Positions 55,711 to 64,000 of a DNA stretch of 64,000 nt are shown here, piece by piece (position 1 is the first letter of the stretch; every line of letters begins with the position of its first letter). The notes under the pieces are model-generated. The model was not told where the DNA came from and did not search any database. It saw nothing but the letters and a program-made list of their open reading frames with translations. Origin of the DNA: Bremerella alba (GTDB lineage: Bacteria > Planctomycetota > Planctomycetia > Pirellulales > Pirellulaceae). The position numbers were made by a program, and so were the translations under genes. The stretch spans positions 62,001 through 126,000 of the forward strand of contig NZ_JABRWO010000014.1 in assembly GCF_013618625.1 (NCBI RefSeq). Reading direction: 5' to 3'.

Positions 55711-56628
55711 CTACGTCGGCAGTCGTAGCGTACCAACAACTTCTTTCACGCTTGCTGCTCCTAGCATGCGGAGTGCTCCGGGAAGCTCGTTGACGACCCG
55801 ATTGCAGAGCGTCGGGTCGAAATAGTTGGCCGTGCCAATCTGCACGGCGGTCGCTCCTGCAACCAGGAACTCCATCACGTCATCTAACGTGCTGATGCCT
55901 CCGATGCCTATGATCGGGACACTTGTTGCCTTGGCGATCTGGAAGACACACCGTAGGGCGACCGGTTTAATGGCTGGACCGGAAAGCCCGCCAATTACGT
56001 TGCCCAGCATTGGCTGCTTTCGCTTCCAGTCGATGGCCATTGCTTGTACGGTGTTGATTGCCGAGACGGCGTCCGCTCCGCCCGCTTCGGCTGCCTTGGC
56101 AACTGCGGCGATGCTGGTGACGTTGGGGGTCAATTTGGCGATGATCGGGTGCGGGCACGCAGCCCTGACTTCGGCCACCAGATTCTCACATGTGGCCGGG
56201 TCAGTCCCAAAGTCCACGCCACCGCTAACATTGGGGCACGAGATGTTTAACTCGATGGCTGCGATCTGAGCGTGTTCTCCTAGTTGGGCGGCCATGTTAA
56301 CAAAGTCTTCCTTTGTCTTTCCGGCGATGCTGACGACTAGGGGAGAACCAAGCGAGCCTAGGTAGGGCAGGTGATTGTCAATGAAATAGTCGATGCCATC
56401 ATTGTCGAGCCCGATACTGTTAAGCATCCCACCGGTGGTTTCGACGGTCCGCCATGGCTTATTGCCCGGACGAGGACTGCTCGTGATCGTCTTCGGCAAG
56501 ATGCCGCCCAGCTTTGCCAAGTCGACGATGCCAGCCATTTCTTTCGCGTAGCCGAACGTTCCGGAAGCGACCAAAACAGGATTGGGGAGCGTAAGTCGCC
56601 CCAACTGAACGGCAAGATCAACAGACAT
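55711..56628 (-). CDS. pyrD: Dihydroorotate dehydrogenase, class 1
   Basis: About 305 residues from the ATG at 56628; a GTG at 56670 adds 14 basic residues and is less likely. FMN-binding TIM barrel: [12 protein letters not shown], catalytic Cys in [37 protein letters not shown] and the phosphate site [20 protein letters not shown]. It oxidises dihydroorotate in pyrimidine synthesis. The lack of an N-terminal extension and the Cys at the active site fit class 1 (1B-like) rather than class 2. No PyrK partner is seen in the window. Confidence 0.94.
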   Translation of the reverse strand: MSVDLAVQLGRLTLPNPVLVASGTFGYAKEMAGIVDLAKLGGILPKTITSSPRPGNKPWRTVETTGGMLNSIGLDNDGIDYFIDNHLPYLGSLGSPLVVSIAGKTKEDFVNMAAQLGEHAQIAAIELNISCPNVSGGVDFGTDPATCENLVAEVRAACPHPIIAKLTPNVTSIAAVAKAAEAGGADAVSAINTVQAMAIDWKRKQPMLGNVIGGLSGPAIKPVALRCVFQIAKATSVPIIGIGGISTLDDVMEFLVAGATAVQIGTANYFDPTLCNRVVNELPGALRMLGAASVKEVVGTLRLPT

Positions 56629-56836
56629 GCGTTTTCGCTGGCGAGGGAAACGATTGGGAGCGGTTTTCACCGCAGAAAGCTAAGCCAATCGTATCGAGGT
56701 AGAAGAGATCTCGCAACGAGGGTCGAAATGCGGCAAGGGGCTATCGCGCATATGAAAAGACACCACCAATCTGCGCAGCGGCAGACTGGTGGAGTCTCGT
56801 TTCACGGATTCGGAGTATTTCTGCAGTCGGGCGGTA

Positions 56837-57055
56837 TTAGATAATGCCGCCGTGTGTGCGGTAAGGAGCCAAGTGGCTAGGCTGGTCAAGGAACCAGATG
56901 CGTTGCCATTCTTCCAAAACGTGTCGCAGGTTTTCCGAAGTGTAAATCAATTCGGTTGTACGAACGCTCGGGTCGGCCGAGTAAATCGGCAAGAAGCAAC
57001 CGGTGTTGCTCATTAAGGCGAATCCAAGCAGCAAAGCGATGATGAAGTTACGCAT
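56837..57055 (-). CDS. Small lipoprotein of unknown function
   Basis: 72 residues. Signal peptide with a lipobox ending in NTGC (FIIALLLGFALMSNTGC), then about 50 residues ending PYRTHGGII. A strong GGAGG ribosome site precedes the ATG by 7 nt. There is no recognised family; its proximity to the HU-like gene may be coincidental. Confidence 0.75.
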   Translation of the reverse strand: MRNFIIALLLGFALMSNTGCFLPIYSADPSVRTTELIYTSENLRHVLEEWQRIWFLDQPSHLAPYRTHGGII

Positions 57056-57178
57056 CTCATTTCCTCCGTGAAACTTATGAATCGGCCATCCTGACCGTCT
57101 GCGTTCATTTATCCATCAACCAAGGATTGAATCTTGGAGAGTTCGGAGAGATCTGATTTCGCTTAGCTACCGATCAGC

Positions 57179-57619
57179 CTAGCTACCGTAGTCACCGGGC
57201 CCAGAGCTCGGTGGATTGGGCGGGCTAGGATAAGCCGATGGGTAACCGGGCGAATCGTTCGACTGGGGAGGGGAGTAGGGCTGCTGCTGGGGTGGTGCCG
57301 ATTGTTGCTCGGCTTCGAGTCGGCCCTGTCGGTCCTTCTCTTCCAGCTGTCGAACCCGTTCTTCCATCTCTTTGCCAGGCTTAAAGGTGACGACGTACTT
57401 TTCGTCGACATCGACCTTGGCACCCGTCCGCGGATTGCGGGCCTTACGAGCGGCACGCTTCTTGACCTCGAAAACGCCAAAGTTTCTTAGTTCGATGCGG
57501 CCATCCTCAACGAGGGTAGTCACAATGGCATCAAACGTCTTTTGGACGATTTCTTTCGTCTTGAGTTGTGTGAGCCCGATCTCTTCAGAAATCGTCTTCA
57601 CAATCTCTTTTTTGGTCAC
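57179..57619 (-). CDS. HU/IHF-like DNA-binding protein with proline-rich tail
   Basis: 146 residues from the GTG at 57619 (GGGAG upstream). Residues 1-95 are a full HU/IHF domain: [19 protein letters not shown], then [20 protein letters not shown], the DNA-binding arm [20 protein letters not shown] and [13 protein letters not shown]. The last 45 residues are Pro/Ser/Gln/Gly-rich (for example [18 protein letters not shown]), not found in standard HU. It likely compacts or bends DNA in the nucleoid; the tail may mediate interactions (inference). Confidence 0.92.
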   Translation of the reverse strand: MTKKEIVKTISEEIGLTQLKTKEIVQKTFDAIVTTLVEDGRIELRNFGVFEVKKRAARKARNPRTGAKVDVDEKYVVTFKPGKEMEERVRQLEEKDRQGRLEAEQQSAPPQQQPYSPPQSNDSPGYPSAYPSPPNPPSSGPGDYGS

Positions 57620-57957
57620 GAGGCGACTCCCACACGAGGATGAATAGAGTTGTCGTAAGTTTTCGAGACTTCCGTCAGCAATTGCTCCAAGTGTAGGTGC
57701 CACAAGCACTAGAGTCAAGCTCATTCTGGACTTGCGCACATTTAACGCAACGCAAGCAACTTGACTGTTGCCCCTTTTTCAGGTTTCTCCGAACTATCCA
57801 ATTTTCAAAGATCCAAGGTTCCGAAGGCCGTAATTCCGAGCCAATAGCAAGACTTTTCAGTCCCGCCGTTCGAACGTACCGGTCTCCGTGCAATCGTTAT
57901 CGACGGAATAATCGGTATACCTTCAATCCAAACCGGCTATTTGGACCCGAATTTTCG
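57620..57957. other. Intergenic region upstream of the HU-like gene (338 bp)
   Basis: No gene. It should contain the minus-strand promoter of the HU-like gene; an A+T-rich TTAAATGTG stretch is near 57740-57750. I cannot place a clear -35/-10 pair. Confidence 0.4.
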
Positions 57958-58389
57958 TTAAATTCGGATCTCGCTCGCTCGGTCCTGGATTTCGTCGAGG
58001 CTGTAGAGACGCCCCTTACCGCTACCGGGGCAGAAATCGCAGGTAGCCTGCCAATCTTCCGGCGTCTTAATGTTCGAGTCCCAGAATGGCCAAGTACGGC
58101 ACTGACGGGGCCGTGCCGAATAAACCGTACAGCCCTTGCTTTCGGTATCGAGAAAAACACAGTCCCCGGTTGAGTATTCCTTCAAACTCTTTCGCAAACC
58201 GACTTCCCGAACATAAACCGATTCGAACTGCTCGACCGTCATGTCCGCAAACTCTGCCATTGCTTGGATTTCCGCTGCATTCACCCAGACATAGCCGGGA
58301 CCACCGGTGCAGCAGCCACCACATTGGGTGCATTCGAAATGAAGCCCATCCTGATACCAAGGTTTGCTTTGATCGGGTTTCTTACTCAT
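57958..58389 (-). CDS. YkgJ-family cysteine-cluster protein
   Basis: 143 residues from the ATG at 58389. Cysteine pattern CTQCGGCCTGGPGYVWV, CVFLDTESKGCTVYSARPRQCRTWPF and CDFCPGSGKG is the YkgJ/CxxCxxxCC zinc- or iron-binding family. Function is unknown in most members. It is downstream of the cysteine desulfurase in the same direction (85-nt gap), so both could be co-expressed. Confidence 0.9.
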   Translation of the reverse strand: MSKKPDQSKPWYQDGLHFECTQCGGCCTGGPGYVWVNAAEIQAMAEFADMTVEQFESVYVREVGLRKSLKEYSTGDCVFLDTESKGCTVYSARPRQCRTWPFWDSNIKTPEDWQATCDFCPGSGKGRLYSLDEIQDRASEIRI

Positions 58390-58474
58390 GGCTATTTGTG
58401 GGTGTCTATAATTTCGTCCGATGGGAAGCTTAGGTGGCATATCACCTTGGCCCCATAGTTAAAATGCGTCATTG

Positions 58475-59635
58475 CTATCGTGCGATTGCCTGCATTGCAT
58501 CCAACGTCCGTTCAATTTGTTCGGCGGTCGTGAAGATACTTAGGCTGAATCTCAGTGTACCGCCGGAACCTAACGTGCCCAGGTGCTGGTGCATAAGAGG
58601 GGCACAATGTAGCCCAGCTCGACACTGTACGCCGAAAGCCGAATCGAGTGCCGTAGCGAGTTCGTGCGGGTCAAACGATTCGACCTGAATGCTTACCACG
58701 CCGGTGCGGTGCTCTAAGGTTTGTGGCCCCAAGATGCGTACCTTAGGCATCGTTTGGAGGCCTTCAATAAGCCGGGTTACGTTTTGCATCGTATGACGAT
58801 GCAAAGCTGTGACGGTTTGTTCGCGGATATATTCAACCCCAGCACGCAGCCCGAGAATTCCGGGGACATTGGCATTGCCACTTTCAAACTTGGCGGGAAG
58901 TTCGGTGGGCTGCTCGTCCGATTCGCTTTTGGTACCGGTACCCCCTTGGCGTTGGCTGCGAAGTTGTTCTGCGACTTCCGATTGCAGAATCATCGCACCG
59001 GTACCTAGCGGACCCAGTAATCCTTTGTGTCCTGAAAAGGCTACCATGTCGATGGGAGTCTCTCCCAAATTAAGATCGAGATGTCCGGCCGATTGTGCCG
59101 CATCGACGAGCATCCGTACCCCACGATTCTTGGCAATGTGATAAATATCCTCGACCGGCTGAATTGCGCCCGTAACGTTGGAAACATGATTGATGGCGAT
59201 CAATCTTGTATTTCCTTGAATCGCGTTTTCAAAGGCATCGGCTGGCACGCGGCCATCTTCGCCTGCTTCAACGTGGGTTACCTCAATCTCAAGCGTCTTC
59301 TTTAAGGTGGAAAGGGGACGCAGGATCGAGTTATGTTCGACCGTCGTGGTGATAACGTGATCGCCGCGTTGCAAGAACCCGTGCAGTGCCAGGTTCAGCA
59401 TGTCAGTGCCGTTGTAGCCAAAGATGACATGCTCTTGCGAATGGGTGCCAAACAAGTAGGCGATTTGTTTTCGTGTGTCCCCGATGAGTCGTTCGACTTC
59501 ATTGGCTTCGCGATAACCACTTCTGCCGGCACAGGCCCCCAGTTCAGTCATATGATGCTGGACAGCCTCTACAACGCTGGCCGGCTTGGGCCAGCTTGTA
59601 GCTGCGTTATCAAGGTAGATTCGTTCTCTTGCCAC
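58475..59635 (-). CDS. Cysteine desulfurase-like class V aminotransferase
   Basis: 386 residues, GTG start (GTGGCAAGAG, AAGGAA upstream). PLP-lysine in FSGHKGLLGPLGTG near residue 206, cofactor contacts in NGTDMLNLALHG, TVEHNS and VDAAQSAGHL, and the C-terminal loop Cys in GVQCRAGLHCAPL as in cysteine desulfurases/selenocysteine lyases (CsdA/SufS-like). It releases sulfur from cysteine, and it lies just downstream of moaD-moaE-moaA. Sulfur supply to the MoaD thiocarboxylate is therefore a plausible use (inference). Confidence 0.9.
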   Translation of the reverse strand: MARERIYLDNAATSWPKPASVVEAVQHHMTELGACAGRSGYREANEVERLIGDTRKQIAYLFGTHSQEHVIFGYNGTDMLNLALHGFLQRGDHVITTTVEHNSILRPLSTLKKTLEIEVTHVEAGEDGRVPADAFENAIQGNTRLIAINHVSNVTGAIQPVEDIYHIAKNRGVRMLVDAAQSAGHLDLNLGETPIDMVAFSGHKGLLGPLGTGAMILQSEVAEQLRSQRQGGTGTKSESDEQPTELPAKFESGNANVPGILGLRAGVEYIREQTVTALHRHTMQNVTRLIEGLQTMPKVRILGPQTLEHRTGVVSIQVESFDPHELATALDSAFGVQCRAGLHCAPLMHQHLGTLGSGGTLRFSLSIFTTAEQIERTLDAMQAIAR

Positions 59636-59781
59636 CGTGAGTGTGTTTCCTTCTTGGCCGATGATTCGCTAGTTGCATTGAAACGTCGGCATGACTGCGT
59701 GAGGTTTCAGGTTCCAGATTTTATTCCCAATCGCATCGTGCGTTTACCGCCTTGCTACTGCTGAAGTCCGGAAGTTTATGC

Positions 59782-60789
59782 TTAGCCCCCGATTTGATAC
59801 ATGGCTCGCTCTGGCGGAATGAACTCGGGGGAGTCTATCCCGTGCGAGGGTTTCTTAGCTTGGACACAGGCGTTCAGCAGTTCAGACAAGCCGGTGTCCG
59901 TGCCATCGTCACGCAGAACCTGTCGTGCATCCCATTCTTCGGTTCCAAACAGGCAGTTTCGCAGTTGTCCTTCTGCCGTGATCCGGAGCCGGTTGCACGC
60001 GCCGCAAAACGGCTCAGTCACGCTGTTAATAAAACCAACACGTTGTCGACCGTCGGCATACCGATAGTCGACCGCCGGTTGGCTCTGGTCCTGACCATCG
60101 ACATCCAGCAGCGGGGCGACTTCTCGGGAAATGATTTCACGAAGTTGCCGACCGGATATGACTTGGCTTTTATCCCAAGCCCGATCAGCATCCAGGGGCA
60201 TGAATTCAATAAAGCGTAAATGGAGGTCGTTTTCACGCGCAAAATTGGCGAGTGGAACAATTTCACACTCGGTGAGATTCTGAATTGCGACTGCGTTTAA
60301 GCGTATGTTTGAGAAACCAGCAGCTTGAGCAGCCGCGATCCCATTAAGCACTTTTTGCACGCCCTGCCTGCGTGTGATTCGCTCGAAGATCTGCTCACTG
60401 ATGGCGTCGAGACTGACATTTAATCGATCAAGTCCTGCTGATTTTAGGGCGGTGGCCTGGTCGGGCAGCAGGATTCCATTGGTTGTGAGGGCAATTTCCT
60501 GGATTCCAGGCACCTCTTTAAGCAATCGAATTAGTTGCCCGAGATTCGACCTAACCAGAGGTTCTCCACCAGTTAGTCGCAACTTATTCACCCCGTGTCC
60601 AGCCGCCACGCGTACGACACGTGTTATCTCTTCGAACGTCAGCAATTCGTCACGCGGCTTAAAGCGTACATTCTCTAGCGGCATGCAATAGAAGCAGCGA
60701 ATATTGCAGCGATCTGTCACGCTTACACGCAGGCTTGTATGCACGCGACCGAAGCGGTCGATCAGAGGTGTGTTTGGTTCAATAGACAT
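59782..60789 (-). CDS. moaA: GTP 3',8-cyclase (molybdenum cofactor synthesis)
   Basis: About 335 residues from the ATG at 60789. Radical-SAM cluster CNIRCFYCMPLE and TGGEPLVR are present. The second iron-sulfur cluster motif is FCGACNRLRITAEGQLRNCLFG. The essential C-terminal Gly-Gly is present (MYQIGG). It converts GTP to the cyclic pyranopterin precursor together with MoaC (not in the window). It is 4 nt from moaE, forming an operon with moaE and moaD. Confidence 0.97.
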   Translation of the reverse strand: MSIEPNTPLIDRFGRVHTSLRVSVTDRCNIRCFYCMPLENVRFKPRDELLTFEEITRVVRVAAGHGVNKLRLTGGEPLVRSNLGQLIRLLKEVPGIQEIALTTNGILLPDQATALKSAGLDRLNVSLDAISEQIFERITRRQGVQKVLNGIAAAQAAGFSNIRLNAVAIQNLTECEIVPLANFARENDLHLRFIEFMPLDADRAWDKSQVISGRQLREIISREVAPLLDVDGQDQSQPAVDYRYADGRQRVGFINSVTEPFCGACNRLRITAEGQLRNCLFGTEEWDARQVLRDDGTDTGLSELLNACVQAKKPSHGIDSPEFIPPERAMYQIGG

Positions 60790-60793
60790 ACTG

Positions 60794-61237
60794 TTATTGT
60801 AGCGTATTTTCGTCAGAACGATGAACCAAACCGGGATGAACCCAATCAGTCGATCCACTAGCCCAATGTTCTTTTTTCCATACCGGGACCAACTCCTTGA
60901 GCCGATCCATCAGCCAACTTGCGGCCTCGAAAGCATCTCGCCGATGCGGTGTGGAAACAGCCACTGCCACGCTGGCCTCGCCGATGGGGACTTCCCCGAG
61001 CCGATGGATGAGAACGCATTGATCGACCGGCCACCGTGCTTTGGCCTGGTTTTCGAGCTTTTCCATTTCGCTAGATGCCATGGGGGCATACGCGGTGTAG
61101 GTTAGCGTCACCGTCTCTTTGGCGTTGGTAAACTGCCGTGTGGTTCCTAAAAACAAGACCACGGCACCCGATGTGGGCGAAGTAACCATGCGGGTAATTG
61201 CAGCAGCATCGACAGGCAGGTCGGTAAGTTCAACCAT
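60794..61237 (-). CDS. moaE: Molybdopterin synthase large subunit
   Basis: 147 residues. MoaE signature AVVLFLGTTRQFTNAKE, YTAYAPMASSEMEKL, LIHRLGEVPIGEASVAVAV, HRRDAFEAASWLMDRLKELVP and the catalytic Lys region VWKKEHW. It converts the precursor to molybdopterin using MoaD thiocarboxylate. It lies 9 nt after moaD and 4 nt before moaA. Confidence 0.97.
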   Translation of the reverse strand: MVELTDLPVDAAAITRMVTSPTSGAVVLFLGTTRQFTNAKETVTLTYTAYAPMASSEMEKLENQAKARWPVDQCVLIHRLGEVPIGEASVAVAVSTPHRRDAFEAASWLMDRLKELVPVWKKEHWASGSTDWVHPGLVHRSDENTLQ

Positions 61238-61246
61238 TGTTGAAAG

Positions 61247-61492
61247 TTACCCTCCACTTACGGGAGGCAGGCAGGCGACTTCGTCGGTTGCTTGTACCTC
61301 GACAGCGTTGACGGCATATTCATTATTTACCGCGAATGCGCAACTGGCGAGGATAGGACGCAGTTCGGCAAACGTTTCACCCAAGTTTTGGCGAATTGCA
61401 CCAACGGTGACTGGTCTTTCCAGGTCTAACGACACTTCCTCGCATCCGGCCAGGTCTCGGGTCAACGCAAACAGTTTGACGCGTATTTTCAT
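61247..61492 (-). CDS. moaD: Molybdopterin synthase sulfur carrier subunit
   Basis: 81 residues, beta-grasp fold, MKIRVKLFALTRDLAGCEEV start and the essential C-terminal Gly-Gly (PPVSGG) that becomes a thiocarboxylate. Its ATG overlaps the stop of the large oxidoreductase gene by 4 nt (ATGA), so that gene is the first member of this transcript. Confidence 0.96.
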   Translation of the reverse strand: MKIRVKLFALTRDLAGCEEVSLDLERPVTVGAIRQNLGETFAELRPILASCAFAVNNEYAVNAVEVQATDEVACLPPVSGG

Positions 61493-63999
61493 GTCACAAA
61501 CAAATCATGAGGAGACGGCGAGAACAGATCGACGTCTGGATCAAGTACGCCGTACGACTTCGCCAATAGTTTGATCGGATGGACGACGGCCTTGTTGCCG
61601 GCCTGTTCGATCTGCATCTTGCAGGCGCTGCACTCGGTGGAACCGATCTGAATCTGTTTGGCTCGCATCGCCACGATCAAATCCCAACCGATTCGCAGAC
61701 TACTTCGGAAGTTGTTGGTAGTGAGACCAAAGGTGCCTGCCATGCCGGAGCATCCTTTTTCGATAGGACGTACCGAAAGGCCTGGGATCAATTGCAAAAT
61801 GCGTTGTCCATACGAAGCCTCGTGCAAGGCGCGAAGATGGCAAGGGACATGAAACCCGACAGTGAGATTCATGGGTTTCAGGTCCAGCTCCAGCTCGCCA
61901 TGGTGATGAAGATCCCACAGGAATTCACACGCTTCGCGAGTATTCTCGGCCACAATCTTGGCGTCATCTGAATCCAGGAGGTTGCGGTATTCGTGGGTCA
62001 ATGCCATCACCGCAGATGGTTCGGTTGCTACGATCGTATAACCTTGACGAACAGCTTCGGCCAAGGATTTCACATTTTTATGGGCCAGGCGTGCCGCCAT
62101 GGTGACGGCTCCCTGCGAGATCGATGGCATCCCGCTGACTTGCTGGTTCGGGTGAACGTAAACTGAGATTCGATTGTGATCCAATACGTTCACAAAAGCT
62201 TGAGCGAGTTGCGTGTCGAATAAGTTCGCGTAGAGATCCACAAAGTACAACACCTTGCGTCCGCTACGGCGGGTAGCAGTCGTCAGGCCACGTCTCGCAG
62301 CTTGTTTCACAAAACTACGATTGGCTAGCCGCGGAAGCTTGCGCTGTTTAGCGAGACCGATAAAGCGTTCCATTAGCCAACGCATCGCGCGATTGCCTAG
62401 CGCCCAGTTGGCGACGCGAGGAAAGCGATTGCCCCAAAGAGCCCAGCGATGAATCTTGGCTTGCAGTGAACCGTCTTGCGTAAGCCCATTGGCATCGACA
62501 TTGCGGGCTCTCATTTCGAGAACGATATTGGGGATGTCGACATTGGATGGGCAATCGATGCGACATTGATGACAGTGAAAGCAGGTATCGAGAATTTCTT
62601 TAGTTTCCGGCGAATCCAAACTTTCTGGCGGAAGTTGGCCAGATAGAACGCCACGAAGTAAATTGGCTTTGGCTCGCGGCGACGCATCTTCGCGAGAGTC
62701 GAAGCGAAAGACCGGGCACATTCGTGTATCCGTGCCGTAGGTTCGGCAACGCCCACACCCGTGACAGCTTCGCGCAGCGGTCGCCATTTCCTCCGCCGAC
62801 CATGTCAAAATGGGAAGCTCAAATTCACTAGGATCGTTGTCTTTCTTTTTGTTTGTATCCGTTGAACCGTTGCCTGCTTCAGGTTGGGAAGCCAACTCGA
62901 CACGTCGTACCAATTCCATCGGAGAGAACGTCGAAGAGAGAACCTTCTTACCGGGATTCAAGATTCCGGCGGGATCGAAAAGTCGTTTGATTCGTCCGAA
63001 AAGGTCGTACAGAGGTCCGTATTGCCGGGGAAGGTAAGGCGTGCGGCTGATGCCATCGCCGGATTCGCCGCTGAGTGAGCCACCCAGTTGGAATAGCTCT
63101 TCATAGGTCTCGTCGGCAATGCGTTCAAGCTTGGCCAGGTCGTCTCGGTTGGCCATGTTTAAGAGCGGACGAACGTGTAGGTGTCCGTGCGCCGCGTGTG
63201 CAAAGATCGACGCGATCGTTTCATGCCGCTTCATTACATCCTGAACTTTCGTCAGGAAGTTGGGGAGCTGCTGCGGCGGGACGGTCATGTCTTCAATGAA
63301 TGGAAGAGGACGCGTATTTCCTTTCAAACGATAAAGAATCGGCGTCATTCTGCGAGCCAGTTCCCAGTACGTTCCGACTTCTTTGGGGCTGGTGGTAATT
63401 AGCGAGTGAAAAGCCAGCTTGCGGCGACGTCGAATTCGATCGGCGATCTTTTCCAGTTCTGCGTGAACATCGGCTTGGGTTTCACCAGAAAATTCGACCA
63501 GAAGCATTGCTTCCGCGTTTTCTGGAATCAGGTTGGAATAACGCGGATCGGTTTCACGGGCGATAGCCAGGATTCGACGGTCTAACAAATCACACGCACT
63601 AATCCCCGCAGAACTCAGCTGCACGGCTGCTTTGGCGGCGTTGTCCAGGCGTTCGAAAAAAAGCAACACCAGGCCGCGTGCTTTGGATCGAGCCGATGTC
63701 CGTAGCTTGGCCTGCGTTACCAGAGCCAGGCTACCCTCGGAACCTGCGAGGATTTTTGCCAAGTCAACGACTTCGTTGTCGACCACGCCGGAAAGACGAT
63801 ACCCACTTCCCTGGTTGAACGTTTTAGGCAAATTGCCTTTTATCTTGTCGGCATTCGATTCCATTAACTCGGCAATGCCAGAGGTAATACGAACCAACTC
63901 GGGCGACTCCAAATGAGCCACTTGATCGAGATGAGTCGGCTTGATGGTTGCGACTTCACCGTTGGCCAAGACGACTTGTAATTCCAAAATGTGGTCACG
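61489..63999 (-). CDS. FAD-linked oxidase/iron-sulfur oxidoreductase fusion (GlcD-GlcF type), N-terminus beyond window
   Basis: More than 835 residues; the frame stays open to the right edge and the sequence begins mid-way through an FAD-binding domain (LELQVVLANGEVATI), so the start is outside. A FAD-linked oxidase C-terminal domain follows (RMTPILYRLKGNTRPLPFIED, HAAHGHLHVRPLLN, then FDPAGILNPGKKV). Two ferredoxin-like cysteine motifs (CHGCGRCRTYGTDTRMCPVF and CFHCHQCRIDCPSN) and a CCG-domain half (HVPCHLRAL, GSTECSACKMQIEQA) complete it. It resembles glycolate/D-lactate oxidase systems; the substrate is unknown. moaD overlaps it. Confidence 0.92.
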   Translation of the reverse strand, partial: RDHILELQVVLANGEVATIKPTHLDQVAHLESPELVRITSGIAELMESNADKIKGNLPKTFNQGSGYRLSGVVDNEVVDLAKILAGSEGSLALVTQAKLRTSARSKARGLVLLFFERLDNAAKAAVQLSSAGISACDLLDRRILAIARETDPRYSNLIPENAEAMLLVEFSGETQADVHAELEKIADRIRRRRKLAFHSLITTSPKEVGTYWELARRMTPILYRLKGNTRPLPFIEDMTVPPQQLPNFLTKVQDVMKRHETIASIFAHAAHGHLHVRPLLNMANRDDLAKLERIADETYEELFQLGGSLSGESGDGISRTPYLPRQYGPLYDLFGRIKRLFDPAGILNPGKKVLSSTFSPMELVRRVELASQPEAGNGSTDTNKKKDNDPSEFELPILTWSAEEMATAARSCHGCGRCRTYGTDTRMCPVFRFDSREDASPRAKANLLRGVLSGQLPPESLDSPETKEILDTCFHCHQCRIDCPSNVDIPNIVLEMRARNVDANGLTQDGSLQAKIHRWALWGNRFPRVANWALGNRAMRWLMERFIGLAKQRKLPRLANRSFVKQAARRGLTTATRRSGRKVLYFVDLYANLFDTQLAQAFVNVLDHNRISVYVHPNQQVSGMPSISQGAVTMAARLAHKNVKSLAEAVRQGYTIVATEPSAVMALTHEYRNLLDSDDAKIVAENTREACEFLWDLHHHGELELDLKPMNLTVGFHVPCHLRALHEASYGQRILQLIPGLSVRPIEKGCSGMAGTFGLTTNNFRSSLRIGWDLIVAMRAKQIQIGSTECSACKMQIEQAGNKAVVHPIKLLAKSYGVLDPDVDLFSPSPHDLFVT

Positions 64000-64000
64000 T

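Overview
The window looks like chromosome of a Pirellulaceae-type planctomycete (Planctomycetota). This is inferred from gene content: a very large secreted protein carrying the PVC-type membrane-bound dehydrogenase domain plus a class I cytochrome c motif, a MoxR/DUF58/transglutaminase trio, a long pilus/type II secretion-like operon with oversized minor pilins, and cysteine-rich or proline-rich cell-envelope proteins. No marker gene here allows a genus call. Both window edges cut through genes.

Layout. 1-9.1 kb: the end of a TPR/CHAT-like protein, a FemAB/GNAT-type acyltransferase, and a MoxR ATPase - DUF58 - transglutaminase operon. 9.1-10.2 kb: ychF. 10.4-27.7 kb: one long minus-strand cluster for a type IV pilus/type II secretion-like machine (two PilB/GspE ATPases, PilT, PilC/GspF, four prepilin-like proteins and a giant GspK-like protein). 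28-32.6 kb: envelope proteins (proline-rich secreted protein, outer-membrane barrel, cysteine-rich lipoprotein, polytopic membrane protein). 32.77-40.86 kb: an integrated element of about 8 kb inserted at the 3' end of a tRNA-Ser(UGA) gene, bounded by 61-bp direct repeats. It carries a tyrosine integrase, a zinc-hook AAA_13/RloC-like ATPase with a possible anticodon-nuclease triad, an excisionase-like HTH protein, a small phage-type protein and a PrimPol-DUF3987 replication protein. Two copies of a 119-bp GGGCAACAGG-rich palindromic element lie within it. 41-46.9 kb: a GT25 glycosyltransferase and a DeoR-controlled sugar-phosphate module (sugar isomerase fused to ribulose-phosphate 3-epimerase, then two zinc dehydrogenases). 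46.9-53.5 kb: a 1641-residue ceramidase/LamG/dehydrogenase/cytochrome protein and a beta-helix protein. 53.5-64 kb: housekeeping genes (DinB, acpS, trpS, pyrD, an HU-like protein, a YkgJ protein, a cysteine desulfurase, moaA-moaE-moaD, and a GlcD/GlcF-type oxidoreductase running off the right edge).

The most distinctive region is the tRNA-Ser element. It is a compact integrative replicon with no recognisable capsid or conjugation genes. Its integrase brings a replacement terminator for the tRNA, its ends share a probable integrase arm-site motif, and its cargo resembles the RloC/PrrC stress tRNases. All functional statements come from reading motifs by eye; no database search was run.
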